Shown here: positions 41,524 through 51,901 of the stretch, one piece after another
How positions within the stretch are numbered: position 1 is the first letter of the stretch
Layout of the letters: each line of letters begins with the position of its first letter
Assembly (NCBI RefSeq): GCF_037646455.1
Contig: NZ_JBBIXN010000001.1
Coordinates: 1,178,001 to 1,242,000 of the forward strand
DNA: 64,000 bases
From: Draconibacterium mangrovi_A
GTDB taxonomy: Bacteria; Bacteroidota; Bacteroidia; Bacteroidales; Prolixibacteraceae
Direction: 5' to 3'
Notes under the pieces: model-generated
The model's input: the letters and a program-made list of their open reading frames with translations, nothing else
What the model was told of the DNA's origin: nothing
Database searches by the model: none
Program-made: the position numbers and the translations under genes

Positions 41524-43860
41524 ATGAATAAAATAAGTTTTCTCCTCTTCTTATTATTGAGCCTTTTCTGCTCGAATATCACATTTTCGCAAACCGATCA
41601 CAGCGATGCGGTTATTACCGGCCACGTGGTTTCGGAAGGTGAACATATCCCCTTCGTGAATATTTTTCTGGAGGGAACAAAATATGGCACAACCACAGAT
41701 GTTACCGGCCACTATATGCTGGTAGATTTACCAGTTGGTGAATATACTTTGGTGGCCAAAATGGTGGGCTACAAAGAAAAAAAGGAAAAAGTTATACTTG
41801 AAGCCGGTAATACCATTGAAGTAAAATTCGATCTGGAAGAAGACGTCATTCATATGGATGAGGTTGTTGTAACAGGAACGAAAACCTTTAAACGACAAAC
41901 CGAGAGCGCCGTTATTGTTAATGTTCTCGACGGGAAAACCATTGAAAAAGTAGCCGCACAAACTATTTCCGAATCACTGAGTTTTCAACCGGGCCTGCGC
42001 ATGGAAACCGATTGTCAGACCTGCAATTACACACAGCTTCGTATGAACGGTTTGGGCGGGGCTTACAGCCAGATACTAATCAACAGCCGTGCCGTTTTTA
42101 GTCCGCTAACCGGACTTTACGGATTGGAACAGTTGCCCACTGCACTGGTTGAACGCATTGAAGTAGTGCGCGGCGGGGCTTCCGCACTTTACGGATCGAG
42201 TGCGATTGGAGGAACGGTGAATATAATTACCAAACTTCCGGAGCGGAATTCGTATGAGGTCACTTCGAAAAACCAGATAATTGGAGGCGATGCACTGGAT
42301 TATAATGTAAACGGAACGCTGACAGCACTTTCTCAAAAAAGAAATGCCGGAATGGCCATGTATGCTTTTCATCGCGAACGTGATGCCTACGACCACAACG
42401 GTGATAATTTTTCGGAACTCCCGGAAATTACCAACAACTCTTTCGGTATTAATTCATTTTTTCTGATTGATGAAGACCAGAAAATTGAAGCTAATTTTTC
42501 GGCAACGAATGAATACCGTTACGGTGGCGAGATGATTGATGGACCGGCTTATCTGGCCAAACAATCGGAAGAACGAACACACAATATTATTATGGGTGGT
42601 GCAGGTTATGAAAATACGATTAGCAATAACACCAGTTTGATTATCTACAGCGCCGGACAGTACACAAAACGAAAGCATTTCACCGGAATTTCGCCCGATG
42701 GCGGACAGGAATTGCAGGATTACAACAACGCACCGCCTTACGGACATTCTAAAAACTCAACCATCCAGTTCGGGTCGCAATTAAATCACGCTGTCAATGA
42801 TTTTGTTGGTGCCGGAACCAATATTTTCACCTTTGGGGCTGAATATGTTTACGATGATGTATTTGACGAGATATCGGCGTATGATTATTTAATCGATCAG
42901 CAAACCAAAAACCTGGGTGCTTTTGTACAAAGCGACTGGTCAATAACTCGCAAAACAACTTTATTGGCCGGAATCAGAGCCGACAAACACAATTTTGTGG
43001 ACAAGCTTATTCTGAATCCACGGGTTTCCCTGTTACTTAAACCCAACCTGAACACTCAACTTCGGGTTTCGTGGTCGACCGGATTCCGCGCACCACAGGC
43101 ATTTGATGCCGATATGCACATTGCTTTTGCAGGCGGCGGTATTCAAACCGTTGAATTAGCCGACAATCTAAAAGAAGAGCGCTCGCAAAGTGTAAGTGCA
43201 TCACTTAACTGGGACAAACCCAACGAAAAGCACATTGTAGGATTTACACTGGAAGGATTTTATACGCGACTGAACGATGCCTTTATTCTCGAGGAGATTG
43301 GAACTGAAGCCGATGGAAATTCCATTCTTGAAAAAAGAAACGGGGGAAACAGCCAGGTTTATGGTGCTACCTTTGAAGCCCGGGCCAATTTTAACCGAAC
43401 ATTGCAAGTCGAAGGCGGCCTCACTGCCCAAAAAAGCACCTATGACGAGGCGGTAGCCTGGTCGGAAGAATTGCCCGGCGAAAAGGATTATTTGCGAACG
43501 CCGGAAATTTACGGTTATTATACCCTAAGCTGGACGCCGACTGATCGTTTAAGCACTTCGCTTTCGGGAGTTTATACCGGAAGTATGCTGGTTCCGCATT
43601 ATGGTCTTGCGGGCGATGCCGGAACACCCGAACAGGATGAACTTTTTAAGTCACCGTCATTTATGGAAACCAACCTTAAAGTTGCTTACCGTTTCGACCT
43701 TCAACGCATCGATTCATCTATCGAACTTTTTGGTGGAGTCAGCAACCTGTTCAATGCTTACCAGGACGATTTCGACAGTGGCAAAAATCGTGACAGCGGT
43801 TATATTTATGGCCCTTCGAAACCAAGAACACTTTACTTCGGGATAAAACTATTTAATTAA
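41524..43860 (+). CDS. TonB-dependent receptor, probably metal- or siderophore-related
   Basis: This 778-residue outer-membrane receptor has a signal peptide (ITFSQ, about residue 22), a CarboxypepD_reg-like domain (about 27-110), a TonB-box-like DEVVVTGTK, a plug (about 125-235) with VVRGGASALYGSSAIGGTVNI, and a barrel ending in FGIKLFN. The plug contains a CQTC motif just before the conserved LRMNGLGG turn, which could bind metal. The preceding palindrome with Fur/DtxR-type geometry supports iron, zinc or manganese regulation. It is a single-gene unit with no lipoprotein partner. Confidence 0.93.
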   Translation: MNKISFLLFLLLSLFCSNITFSQTDHSDAVITGHVVSEGEHIPFVNIFLEGTKYGTTTDVTGHYMLVDLPVGEYTLVAKMVGYKEKKEKVILEAGNTIEVKFDLEEDVIHMDEVVVTGTKTFKRQTESAVIVNVLDGKTIEKVAAQTISESLSFQPGLRMETDCQTCNYTQLRMNGLGGAYSQILINSRAVFSPLTGLYGLEQLPTALVERIEVVRGGASALYGSSAIGGTVNIITKLPERNSYEVTSKNQIIGGDALDYNVNGTLTALSQKRNAGMAMYAFHRERDAYDHNGDNFSELPEITNNSFGINSFFLIDEDQKIEANFSATNEYRYGGEMIDGPAYLAKQSEERTHNIIMGGAGYENTISNNTSLIIYSAGQYTKRKHFTGISPDGGQELQDYNNAPPYGHSKNSTIQFGSQLNHAVNDFVGAGTNIFTFGAEYVYDDVFDEISAYDYLIDQQTKNLGAFVQSDWSITRKTTLLAGIRADKHNFVDKLILNPRVSLLLKPNLNTQLRVSWSTGFRAPQAFDADMHIAFAGGGIQTVELADNLKEERSQSVSASLNWDKPNEKHIVGFTLEGFYTRLNDAFILEEIGTEADGNSILEKRNGGNSQVYGATFEARANFNRTLQVEGGLTAQKSTYDEAVAWSEELPGEKDYLRTPEIYGYYTLSWTPTDRLSTSLSGVYTGSMLVPHYGLAGDAGTPEQDELFKSPSFMETNLKVAYRFDLQRIDSSIELFGGVSNLFNAYQDDFDSGKNRDSGYIYGPSKPRTLYFGIKLFN

Positions 43861-44036
43861 AAACAGGAGCTGCATAAATCGTCTTTTCTTCTTCGTCGTG
43901 ATTTTTAATATAGCTCCGTTTATCCATTTCAAACGATCACTAAATATTTCCGATTCTCAACCCAAAAAATATACCTCGTCTACACGAATTTGACGCAAAA
44001 TTGGCAGATTATAATTAATCTGAATTAGAGATTTTT

Positions 44037-44044
44037 TATTTTTG
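44037..44044 (+). promoter_or_regulatory. -7 element before the DUF3859-like gene
   Basis: TATTTTTG matches TAnnTTTG and lies 14 bp before ATG 44058, which would give a very short leader. No TTG was found at the usual -33 spacing. Confidence 0.4.
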
Positions 44045-44057
44045 CGGAATATTGACA

Positions 44058-44441
44058 ATGGGAAAACGCAGACCAACTTTTAAGATGTACAGCTACGGGG
44101 AATATTCTATATGGAACCGCGATAGCCATGAAATTCCAAAGATAATGGATATCAAAACTGATATTGAAGCCAGGATCGGAACTGAATTTGGTTATGTCCT
44201 GCACATTAAGAACGGGAAGGGAGAAGTCGTGGAGTTCAGGATCGATCATCCTCCGTTTACCGACGATGAAGGAAACATTCGTCCGGCGTTTACCGGCGAG
44301 CAATTTATACGCACCAACGATTACCGGTTTTATTTGGGCGACTGCATCTGGGAGCCCCTTGAAGACAAATTGGGAAAATGGGAAATAACAACCTACTATA
44401 AAGGTGAGGTTGTAGCCCATAAAATTTTTAATCTGAAGTAG
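44058..44441 (+). CDS. Small DUF3859-like protein
   Basis: From ATG 44058 the protein has 127 residues; a TTG two codons upstream is in frame but less likely. There is no signal peptide and no membrane segment. Beta-rich pattern with GEYSIWNRD, EFGYVLHIKNGKGEVVEF, HPPFTDDEGNIRPAFTG and GKWEITTYYKGEVVAHKIFNL resembles the DUF3859 family, which has no known function. It stands alone and converges on the 44445-44741 gene. Confidence 0.68.
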   Translation: MGKRRPTFKMYSYGEYSIWNRDSHEIPKIMDIKTDIEARIGTEFGYVLHIKNGKGEVVEFRIDHPPFTDDEGNIRPAFTGEQFIRTNDYRFYLGDCIWEPLEDKLGKWEITTYYKGEVVAHKIFNLK

Positions 44442-44444
44442 GTT

Positions 44445-44741
44445 TTATTTTGCAGCTTTCTTTACCTCTTTGGAGAGCTTTTCGAGCGCCGAATCGGCAG
44501 CCATAAGCATGTCGTTTACGAGACCTTTGTAATACTGTTTTACCATTTTCGGATTGTCTTTTCCATCGGGATGCATGGCACGAAGACGCAAATCGCGATG
44601 CTTGGTCACCACCTCCCCGGCGATTTGGTATATAGCATCCTGGTCAACTTTCGAATTGTACTCCATCACATAAAAACAGTCACTTAAGGTGAGCGACATA
44701 ATCAAGTCAATGTCTTTCTTTAGGTTTCTGACACTTGCCAT
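44445..44741 (-). CDS. Small conserved-looking helical protein
   Basis: This 98-residue soluble protein is predicted almost all helical (MASVRNLKKDIDLIMSLTLSD; KLSKEVKKAAK at the end). No family is recognised with certainty; similar short proteins are common in Bacteroidota. Its start is 64 bp from the stop of the Ig-like lipoprotein gene on the same strand, so cotranscription is possible. Confidence 0.7.
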   Translation of the reverse strand: MASVRNLKKDIDLIMSLTLSDCFYVMEYNSKVDQDAIYQIAGEVVTKHRDLRLRAMHPDGKDNPKMVKQYYKGLVNDMLMAADSALEKLSKEVKKAAK

Positions 44742-44805
44742 CTTCTTAGTTTTTAAGTTGATTAAACATACAAAAATTACAGGAATTAATTACTAATCTC
44801 CCTGA

Positions 44806-46755
44806 TTATTGCCCGATCCCTCCTCCGGAAATACCACCCGAAGATCCGGGTTTGAACATGCTGTTATTTCTTTCCTGCTCTTTTTCCTTACGGGCTTTCT
44901 CAAGTGCTTCCTTGCGTTTCTTCTCTTCCAGTTCCTTATCGATAATATTTTTTTGGAAGGCCGGATCCGGAGCAACATCCCACTCGTGAGTCTCGCTCCA
45001 GTTCGAACGTAATTTTATTACTTCGTTGATGTAGGAAACACGTTCGGGCTGGTATTTATCCTGGTAACTTCCAGTATCCCATTTGCCATTTCCATTGGCA
45101 TCGTAAATCACCTTTACTTTATATTTTTCAGGTGGAAGCAGTGGAAAATCAACCGTGCCGTCCTCATTGAATGTCTTTTGACGGACCACCGCTTCATCGT
45201 CGTTATTCTTCAGCAACTGCACGATCATTGGTCCAGGCACATTGGAAAATTCGAAGGTGAGTGCGCCGTAATAATCTTCTTCACGTGTATTAAAGCTTTT
45301 GGTAAATTCTTTGCTCGAAATACCGTAAATATTAAAACAAGCCGCCGAATCGATGCTTAAAGTATACCTGGTTTGCGGTTCCCATTGATAGGAAATATTG
45401 TAAGTGCGGTACGCCCTTTTGTTTTTATTAAACTCATATTTCAACGGTGTTTTAAGCGTATCCTCAGCCAGGTACAACAAGATCATGGTACTATCGAAAC
45501 TGACAATCGGTTCGGGCGAAGTGATTCGAATAGTAGAATTCAATTCCATGGTTCCTGAAATGTTGTTTACCCAGTTGAACTGCGGAACCGGCTTTGGACT
45601 TTTTTCTTCTTCCTCCTCGTCTTCGTCACGCTTTCTTTTTTTCTCGGGTTCAGCTTTAAGACTTTCTGACTCCATCAGCATAGTATCCTTGTAAACGTAG
45701 GGCTGACCAACCGAATCGAGCTGAATGTAAGAGAGTTCCATAAACAGTGAATCCTGTTTCACCAAAGTGGTATCGGCAATCCACATGACAATGGAATCCA
45801 CTTTTGGGTTATATTCCATGATGTTCCAGTCTTTCACATCGTAATCCAGCAAACGCACATTAAAAGTATCTTTCACTGATTCGTTAAAAATGAAAACGCA
45901 CTTGTTTCTTGCCTCACGTTCTGCAGTTTCAACATATTGCTCAAAAATATCCTCCATAAAATAACGCAGATAGACAGGATCAGGATAAAAGTGAGTGTGC
46001 CCTAAAATCAGCATCGAATCGAGACCTTCAACAATGGTATCCCTATTTTCGTGAAACTCGGCACGAGGTACAATCAAATCGTCGGCAAAAGCAATTTCTT
46101 CCGCGCCCTCATTGTACATCATATCGCTGTTCATGTCGTTCAGTGCAAACAAGCGATACTCACCACCTGCAATATTGTCCATCAAAAACATGCCTTCTTC
46201 ATCCGTTCGTGCAATGTAATCGGGAATCACTTTGAAAACCGCTGAGTCGTGCAAATTACGCTGCAACAATACAAGGCCTTTTTCGATGGGTTCCATATTA
46301 AAAGCATCCACAACTTGACCGGCAATCCGCAGCGTGTCGAGCTCCGGACCGGTGCTAAACAAAAACCGCATGTTCTCTATCGGATTTTTTTCGTTGTTAT
46401 CCACCAGCGAATTTTTAAAATCGAGAGAATAGGTTACGCTGTCTTTCAGGTCTTCGTTAAACTGAATGATCAGCGTTTTCGATTTTGTACGGATGGTTGG
46501 TCGCTTTGATAAAGGTGGCGAAATGACCAGGGTTTCCGAAATCTCGTCGGTATTAATGTATTCATTAAAAGTAAACCGAACATCATTCTCCTTGTAATTC
46601 AACGCTCGTAATTCAGGATCGGTACTTTCTAAAACCGGTGGAATTGTATCCTTCGGCCCGCCACTTGGCATACCAATATTCGCACACGACGAAATGAAAA
46701 CCACCCAGGTTAAAACTGCAACGATTGCAAAAGGTATTTTGCTTTTAAACTTCAT
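44806..46755 (-). CDS. Lipoprotein with N-terminal Ig-like (Big_5) domain
   Basis: This 649-residue protein has a lipoprotein signal (lipobox ISSC, Cys about 24), then GMPSGGPKDTIPPVLESTDP and a Big_5-type Ig domain (about 35-135; FTFNEYINTDEISETLVISPPL). The middle contains a carboxypeptidase-regulatory-like fold (about 140-230), a charged KKRKRDEDEEEEEKS linker near 375 and further beta domains; the tail is Lys/Glu-rich helix. The family is typical of Bacteroidota surface lipoproteins without a known role. It is divergent from rnr. Confidence 0.85.
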   Translation of the reverse strand: MKFKSKIPFAIVAVLTWVVFISSCANIGMPSGGPKDTIPPVLESTDPELRALNYKENDVRFTFNEYINTDEISETLVISPPLSKRPTIRTKSKTLIIQFNEDLKDSVTYSLDFKNSLVDNNEKNPIENMRFLFSTGPELDTLRIAGQVVDAFNMEPIEKGLVLLQRNLHDSAVFKVIPDYIARTDEEGMFLMDNIAGGEYRLFALNDMNSDMMYNEGAEEIAFADDLIVPRAEFHENRDTIVEGLDSMLILGHTHFYPDPVYLRYFMEDIFEQYVETAEREARNKCVFIFNESVKDTFNVRLLDYDVKDWNIMEYNPKVDSIVMWIADTTLVKQDSLFMELSYIQLDSVGQPYVYKDTMLMESESLKAEPEKKRKRDEDEEEEEKSPKPVPQFNWVNNISGTMELNSTIRITSPEPIVSFDSTMILLYLAEDTLKTPLKYEFNKNKRAYRTYNISYQWEPQTRYTLSIDSAACFNIYGISSKEFTKSFNTREEDYYGALTFEFSNVPGPMIVQLLKNNDDEAVVRQKTFNEDGTVDFPLLPPEKYKVKVIYDANGNGKWDTGSYQDKYQPERVSYINEVIKLRSNWSETHEWDVAPDPAFQKNIIDKELEEKKRKEALEKARKEKEQERNNSMFKPGSSGGISGGGIGQ

Positions 46756-46968
46756 GTCCTAAAATTGGTCTACAAACATACAAATTCCTGTTAACTCTTT
46801 GTCGTGTGCTTTGTTAAATAAAGTTAGTATAGCAAAAGCACAATCCATGCTGAATTGGCACCACAAAAAGGTATTTGTTCTACTGCATTTTTTCTGAAAG
46901 TAATTCGAATTATCCTGTTGCGTGTTCCGGAATTATATTAACTTGGATTGCATATTGAAAGATTATAA

Positions 46969-49131
46969 ATGGCTAAGAAAAAGAAAAACAAGAGGCGGTT
47001 CAAAAAAAAGAAATCCACCACATTTAACAAGAAAAGACTCAAAAACACCATTCTGTCGATGCTTTACGAAGAGCCCGGGAAAGCAGTTAATTACCGGCAA
47101 ATTTCGGGCACGCTCGGCATAAAAGATCCTGAAACACGCAAACTGGTTAATATTGTTTTAGAGGAACTTGCCGACGACAATTACCTCGATAAAATTTCAC
47201 GGGGCAAATATAAACTGAAAGCAAAAACCGGAACTGCAACCGGAATAGTTGAAATGCAGCCACAGGGATTCGCCAATGTTGTAAGCGACGAACTCGACCG
47301 GCCGGTGATTATTTCATCGCGCAACCTGAAACACGCTATGGAAGGCGACAAAGTACAGATCCGACTTTTTGCCCGACGTAAAAAGCACGATCTTGAAGGT
47401 GAAGTGATAGAAATTGTTGAACGGGCCAAATCAATTTTTGTCGGAACAGTTCAGGTATCACGCAACTTTGCATTTCTGATCCCGGCAGGAAAAGTCAGTT
47501 TCGATATTTTTATCCCCAAAGAACATTTAAACGGAGCCAGAGACGGACAAAAAGCGATTGCCGAAATTACCGACTGGCCATCGAAAGCACGCAGCCCTTT
47601 TGGTGTTATAAAAGAAGTGCTGGGCGATACCGGTAACAACGACGCCGAAATGCACGCCATTCTGGCTGAGTTTGAGTTGCCGCATCACTTCCCTGAAAAT
47701 GTTGACAAAGCTGCCGAAAAAATACCGATGGAAATTCCGGCTGAAGAAATCAAAAACCGTCGCGATTTCCGAAAAACAACCACCTTCACTATCGACCCTG
47801 CCGACGCTAAAGATTTTGACGATGCACTCTCGCTGAAGAAACTGAAAAACGGCAATTGGGAAGTCGGTGTCCACATTGCCGATGTTACGCATTACGTTAA
47901 AACCAATTCGATTATTGAAAGCGAAGCCCGCGACCGGGCTACCTCAGTCTACCTGGTCGACCGTGTGGTGCCCATGTTACCCGAACGTTTATCGAACGGA
48001 GTATGCTCATTGCGGCCCAAGGAAGAAAAATTGTGTTTCTCGGCCGTTTTTGAGCTGAACGAAAGAGCCGAAGTATTAAAAGAATGGTTTGGCCGAACCG
48101 TAATTTATTCCGACCGACGGTTTACCTATGAAGAAGCCCAGGAAATTATTGAAACCGGTGAAGGCGATTTTAAAGAGGAAATGCTCAAACTAAATGAACT
48201 CGCCGTTTTGTTACGCGAAAAACGCTTTAACTCCGGTTCCATTGCTTTCGATCGTATCGAGATGAAGTTTGAGATCGATGAAAACGGCAAACCGCTTACC
48301 GTATTCTTTAAGGAGGCCAAAGAATCGAACAAGCTCATCGAAGAATTTATGTTGCTGACTAACAAACGAGTTGCCGAATTTGTGGGCAAAGTTTGGGGCC
48401 ATAAAAAGCCCAAAACTTTTGTGTACCGGGTTCACGACAAACCCGATCCCGACAAACTGGTTTCGCTCAATACGTTTATTCAGCGATTTGGGCACGGTAT
48501 TCAACTCACCACTCCAAAAGCCATTGCCACTTCGTTGAATAACCTCCTGAATAAAGTAAAAGGGAAAAGCGAGCAAAATGTAGTGGAAACTCTTGCGATC
48601 CGTTCGATGGCCAAAGCAGAATACTCAACGCGGAATATCGGTCATTACGGTTTGGCCTTTGAGTATTACACCCACTTTACCTCTCCCATTCGCCGATATC
48701 CTGATATGATGGTGCACCGCCTCCTCGACCGTTACCTCGGCGGAGGACGCTCGGCAAACGAAGAAAAATACGAGGAACTTTGTAAGCATTCTTCCGATAT
48801 GGAAACACGAGCTGCCAATGCCGAACGATCGTCGATCAAATACAAGCAGGTTGAATTCATGCAGGATCATGTGGGACAAATTTACCCGGGTGTTATTTCG
48901 GGAGTTACCGACTGGGGCATTTATGTTGAGCTCGAAAATAAAATTGAAGGCATGATACCTATTGCCGAATTGGATGACGATTTTTATGTTTTCGATGAAA
49001 AAAATTATGCGCTTGTAGGGCGACATTCCCATAAAACTTACCAATTGGGCGAAAACATCCAAGTAAAAGTGTGGCGCACCAATCTCGAACGGAAACAACT
49101 GGATTTCAGGCTGGCAAAAGAAGGCAAATAG
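46969..49131 (+). CDS. rnr: Ribonuclease R
   Basis: This 720-residue 3'-5' exoribonuclease has a Lys-rich N-terminus (MAKKKKNKRRFKKKK) and helix-turn-helix segment, two cold-shock/OB domains (about 85-235), the catalytic RNB domain with the Mg2+-binding DPADAKDFDDAL motif (about 270), and a C-terminal S1 domain (about 630-715; GVISGVTDWGIYVELEN). It degrades structured RNA and takes part in rRNA quality control. It lies alone on the plus strand, divergent from the Ig-like lipoprotein gene. Confidence 0.96.
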   Translation: MAKKKKNKRRFKKKKSTTFNKKRLKNTILSMLYEEPGKAVNYRQISGTLGIKDPETRKLVNIVLEELADDNYLDKISRGKYKLKAKTGTATGIVEMQPQGFANVVSDELDRPVIISSRNLKHAMEGDKVQIRLFARRKKHDLEGEVIEIVERAKSIFVGTVQVSRNFAFLIPAGKVSFDIFIPKEHLNGARDGQKAIAEITDWPSKARSPFGVIKEVLGDTGNNDAEMHAILAEFELPHHFPENVDKAAEKIPMEIPAEEIKNRRDFRKTTTFTIDPADAKDFDDALSLKKLKNGNWEVGVHIADVTHYVKTNSIIESEARDRATSVYLVDRVVPMLPERLSNGVCSLRPKEEKLCFSAVFELNERAEVLKEWFGRTVIYSDRRFTYEEAQEIIETGEGDFKEEMLKLNELAVLLREKRFNSGSIAFDRIEMKFEIDENGKPLTVFFKEAKESNKLIEEFMLLTNKRVAEFVGKVWGHKKPKTFVYRVHDKPDPDKLVSLNTFIQRFGHGIQLTTPKAIATSLNNLLNKVKGKSEQNVVETLAIRSMAKAEYSTRNIGHYGLAFEYYTHFTSPIRRYPDMMVHRLLDRYLGGGRSANEEKYEELCKHSSDMETRAANAERSSIKYKQVEFMQDHVGQIYPGVISGVTDWGIYVELENKIEGMIPIAELDDDFYVFDEKNYALVGRHSHKTYQLGENIQVKVWRTNLERKQLDFRLAKEGK

Positions 49132-49253
49132 GACACTTTCGAATAACAATGCTTTCAGAATCAAGCGAATAAAGGTGTTTTGAGGAAAATTGACTTTTAT
49201 CGTCCCTAAAAGTTTAAAATTCAAAAATTAGTTTCGCAGGTAAAATAAATAGT

Positions 49254-49261
49254 TATATTTG
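49254..49261 (+). promoter_or_regulatory. -7 element before the TetR gene
   Basis: TATATTTG matches TAnnTTTG exactly, 25 bp before ATG 49287. The -33 region is weak. Confidence 0.5.
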
Positions 49262-49286
49262 TTCATATTTTCGTTTAAAATCTGAC

Positions 49287-49889
49287 ATGCAGGAATTAAG
49301 CAAAAACGGTAACAAAAAGGATGCGAATCGCGAGAACATCCTGAAAATCGCCCGCGAAATCTTCAGTAAATACGGCTTTAAAAAAACCACACTCGACGAC
49401 ATTGCCAATGCCGTCCGGAAAGGAAAAAGTTCGTTGTATTATTACTTTAAAAGTAAGGAAGATCTTTTCCAGGCAGTGATCATGAAAGAGGTTGAAATTC
49501 TGGCTTACGAGCTCGAGATTGTAATTAACCGAAATACCGATCCCGTGGATAAGCTGCGCGATTATATTCTCACCAAACTGGCTACTTTTCGCAACCTGGC
49601 CAATTTCTATCACGCTATTGAGAACGATGTTACAGCTGTTGGTTTTATCGACGAAGTAAAGTTAAAATACGAACAGGATGAAATCAGAATGATCAAACGA
49701 ATCCTGATTGAGGGAGTTCGTAAAAACGAATTCGAGATATACGATTTCAACCTGGCTGCCATTGGAATTACCACCGCCATTAAAGGACTTGAGATGCCTT
49801 TAACAGCCGGCAACTATGGCGATGTAAATCTGGAGCGTAGCGTCGACACCATTCTGAAAATCATCTGCTACGGCATTATGAAACGCTAA
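49287..49889 (+). CDS. TetR/AcrR-family transcriptional regulator
   Basis: This 200-residue protein has a standard TetR N-terminal helix-turn-helix (about 14-62: IAREIFSKYGFKKTTLDDIANAVRKGKSSLYYYFKSKEDLFQAV) and a helical ligand-binding domain. Regulators of this type commonly repress export pumps. The export operon starts about 1.1 kb downstream on the same strand, so control of it is possible, but one unrelated gene lies between and no shared operator was identified. Confidence 0.93.
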   Translation: MQELSKNGNKKDANRENILKIAREIFSKYGFKKTTLDDIANAVRKGKSSLYYYFKSKEDLFQAVIMKEVEILAYELEIVINRNTDPVDKLRDYILTKLATFRNLANFYHAIENDVTAVGFIDEVKLKYEQDEIRMIKRILIEGVRKNEFEIYDFNLAAIGITTAIKGLEMPLTAGNYGDVNLERSVDTILKIICYGIMKR

Positions 49890-50124
49890 CAGCATTACAC
49901 CCCCTTCCTTACATTCTTTTCCCAAAACCCCGTAAACAGGCGCATGTAAAATTGACAACAAATCAACGTCAATTAATATCTTCGAATGCCGTTCACCTTC
50001 ATTAACTACCCTTTTGTCTTTTTTTCGGGCTGTTTAGCCGAATTTAGTTGACTGGCGCCTCTCTTCTTCGTAGTTTTATAAGGCCATAGAAAATAATTAA
50101 AACAATTTTTAAAAGAAAACAGTC

Positions 50125-50709
50125 ATGAAAACAAGAACCTGGATTTTAATGGTCCTGGCATTTTTTATTGCATCAGCAGTTAATGCCACCGACTTCCCCT
50201 CAATGAATGTGATCCCTGTAGAGGCGAATAAAGCCATGCTGGCTTACAAAGCGCCTTCTGCAGCAACACTCGAAGTAACATTAACCGATTGCCACGGAGA
50301 GGTTTTGTACTTCAAACGTACCAATCAGAAAGAAAAAGAATACAATCAGGTATTCGATTTTTCTGAACTGGATGATGGAAGCTACTGTATGTGTGTAAAC
50401 TACGGTAACAGAAGCGTGAAACGCACCCTCATGGTAGAAGGCGAAGAAATAGGCGTTGGTGCTCCGTTGCGCTGTTACGAACCCTATTTTTGCCTGGAGG
50501 AAAAGAAATTAAACATCTCGTTTTTTAACAGCCCGCAAAAACCGGTTTATGTAAATATTTACAAAAACGGTCAACACGTCGATGGATTTAAACTGGGTGA
50601 TGATCTGGCTATCCAGAAACGCCTTGATTTATCGAGTTTGAAATCGGGTGAATACGAAGTTGTAGTAACCGACCATATTACCGACCACAAGTTTCTAGCA
50701 GAATTATAA
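50125..50709 (+). CDS. Exported beta-rich protein of unknown function
   Basis: This 194-residue protein has a signal peptide (ending SAVNA, about residue 21) and two beta-sandwich-like halves (about 22-110 and 120-194), reminiscent of the DUF3244/T9SS-like folds of Bacteroidota: EVTLTDCHGEVLYFKR and VYVNIYKNGQHVDGFKL. Four or five Cys are present, which is high for a small periplasmic protein of this group. No enzymatic motif. It stands alone between TetR and the ABC operon with its own terminator. Confidence 0.78.
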   Translation: MKTRTWILMVLAFFIASAVNATDFPSMNVIPVEANKAMLAYKAPSAATLEVTLTDCHGEVLYFKRTNQKEKEYNQVFDFSELDDGSYCMCVNYGNRSVKRTLMVEGEEIGVGAPLRCYEPYFCLEEKKLNISFFNSPQKPVYVNIYKNGQHVDGFKLGDDLAIQKRLDLSSLKSGEYEVVVTDHITDHKFLAEL

Positions 50710-50724
50710 CAGCAATTTTTTCAG

Positions 50725-50774
50725 AAAAAAATCCTGTTTGAATCGCATTTGGCGTTTTCAGACAGGGTTTTTTG
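50725..50774 (+). terminator. Terminator after the beta-rich exported protein gene
   Basis: CCTGTTTGAA (50733-50742) pairs with TTCAGACAGG (50757-50766) with one G-T pair, followed by a run of seven T (50768-50774). It separates the gene from the export operon. Confidence 0.75.
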
Positions 50775-50994
50775 GTATTGCATTAAAATAATCCATCTGC
50801 AAAAATCACAAGGGGAACCCGGCATATCAATGGTTTTCAACTACCTAAGAAATACATATAACAGTAATCATGTTTGATCAGCCAGTCTCTTCATTCTAAA
50901 TTGTAATTTTCACGTTTTTTATTGACCGATGCTTTAAACGATTGAATACTTCCTGAGTCAAAGTCAGTGTTCTGTAAAAAATGAATTTAGCATT

Positions 50995-51888
50995 GTGCAT
51001 ATAAAAATTGAAAATCTCAACAAAGTATACAAGGGGGGTAGTTACGCGGTTAACAACCTGAACCTTGAAATTCCGAACGGCATGTTTGGTTTGCTTGGTC
51101 CTAACGGAGCAGGTAAATCTACACTCATGCGAATACTTGTAACGCTTATGAAGCCTACAAGCGGCAAAGTCTATTTCAACGATATGGAATTGTCGAAAAA
51201 CCGTCGTGAAATTCGTTCGATGCTGGGTTACCTACCACAGGATTTCAGCTTCTTCTCAAAACTTAAAACCTACGAATTCCTCGATTATACAGCACGTCTG
51301 GCAGGACTGAAAAACAGTGCAGCTCGTCGCACCGCTGTCGACCAGATGCTGGAAGAAGTGGGTTTATTTGAAGCGCGCGACCGTAATGCCAACAAACTTT
51401 CGGGGGGTATGAAACGCCGTCTTGGAATTGCACAAGCGCTTATTAACGATCCAAAAGTAATTATCGTGGATGAGCCCACCACCGGTCTCGATCCCGAAGA
51501 ACGTATCCGCTTTCGTAACCTGCTCTCCACCATCAGTACACGCGATGTAATCATCATCCTTTCCACCCACATTGTTGGCGACATCTCGAGTACTTGCGAT
51601 AACATGGCCCTCCTGAATAAAGGTAGACTGGCATTTAACGGTTCGCCCGAACAGCTGGTAAAAGAAGCCGAGGGAAATGTTTGGCAGATTCAAGCCACCG
51701 AAACCGAATACCTCGAAATCAACGAGAAGTATCCGGTTATTTCTACTATTCCTATCGATGGCGGCTGGGAGATTCAGGTAGTAAGCAACGACATTAATGG
51801 TTACCAGGGCAAACAAATCAGCCCAAACCTCGAACATGCCTATGTACATTTTATGGAAAACAAACTTAACCAGTGGTCAAAGGCCTGA
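50995..51888 (+). CDS. ABC transporter ATP-binding protein (ABC-2/ABCA type)
   Basis: This 297-residue ATPase has Walker A (GPNGAGKST), the LSGGMKRRLGIAQAL signature, Walker B (VIIVDEPTTGLDPEE) and a C-terminal accessory region (about 220-297). The start is GTG at 50995; no in-frame ATG precedes it before the coding signal fades. Its permease is encoded 13 bp downstream. The EAGKS-type and GLDP motifs fit exporters of the ABC-2 type. Confidence 0.94.
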   Translation: MHIKIENLNKVYKGGSYAVNNLNLEIPNGMFGLLGPNGAGKSTLMRILVTLMKPTSGKVYFNDMELSKNRREIRSMLGYLPQDFSFFSKLKTYEFLDYTARLAGLKNSAARRTAVDQMLEEVGLFEARDRNANKLSGGMKRRLGIAQALINDPKVIIVDEPTTGLDPEERIRFRNLLSTISTRDVIIILSTHIVGDISSTCDNMALLNKGRLAFNGSPEQLVKEAEGNVWQIQATETEYLEINEKYPVISTIPIDGGWEIQVVSNDINGYQGKQISPNLEHAYVHFMENKLNQWSKA

Positions 51889-51901
51889 TAAAGATGATAA
51901 C

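Noticed and set aside
51797..51901. Longer N-terminus of the ABC permease
   Set aside because: It overlaps the ATPase gene by 92 bp and reads hydrophilic sequence with no membrane start; ATG 51902 begins directly before the first membrane segment.
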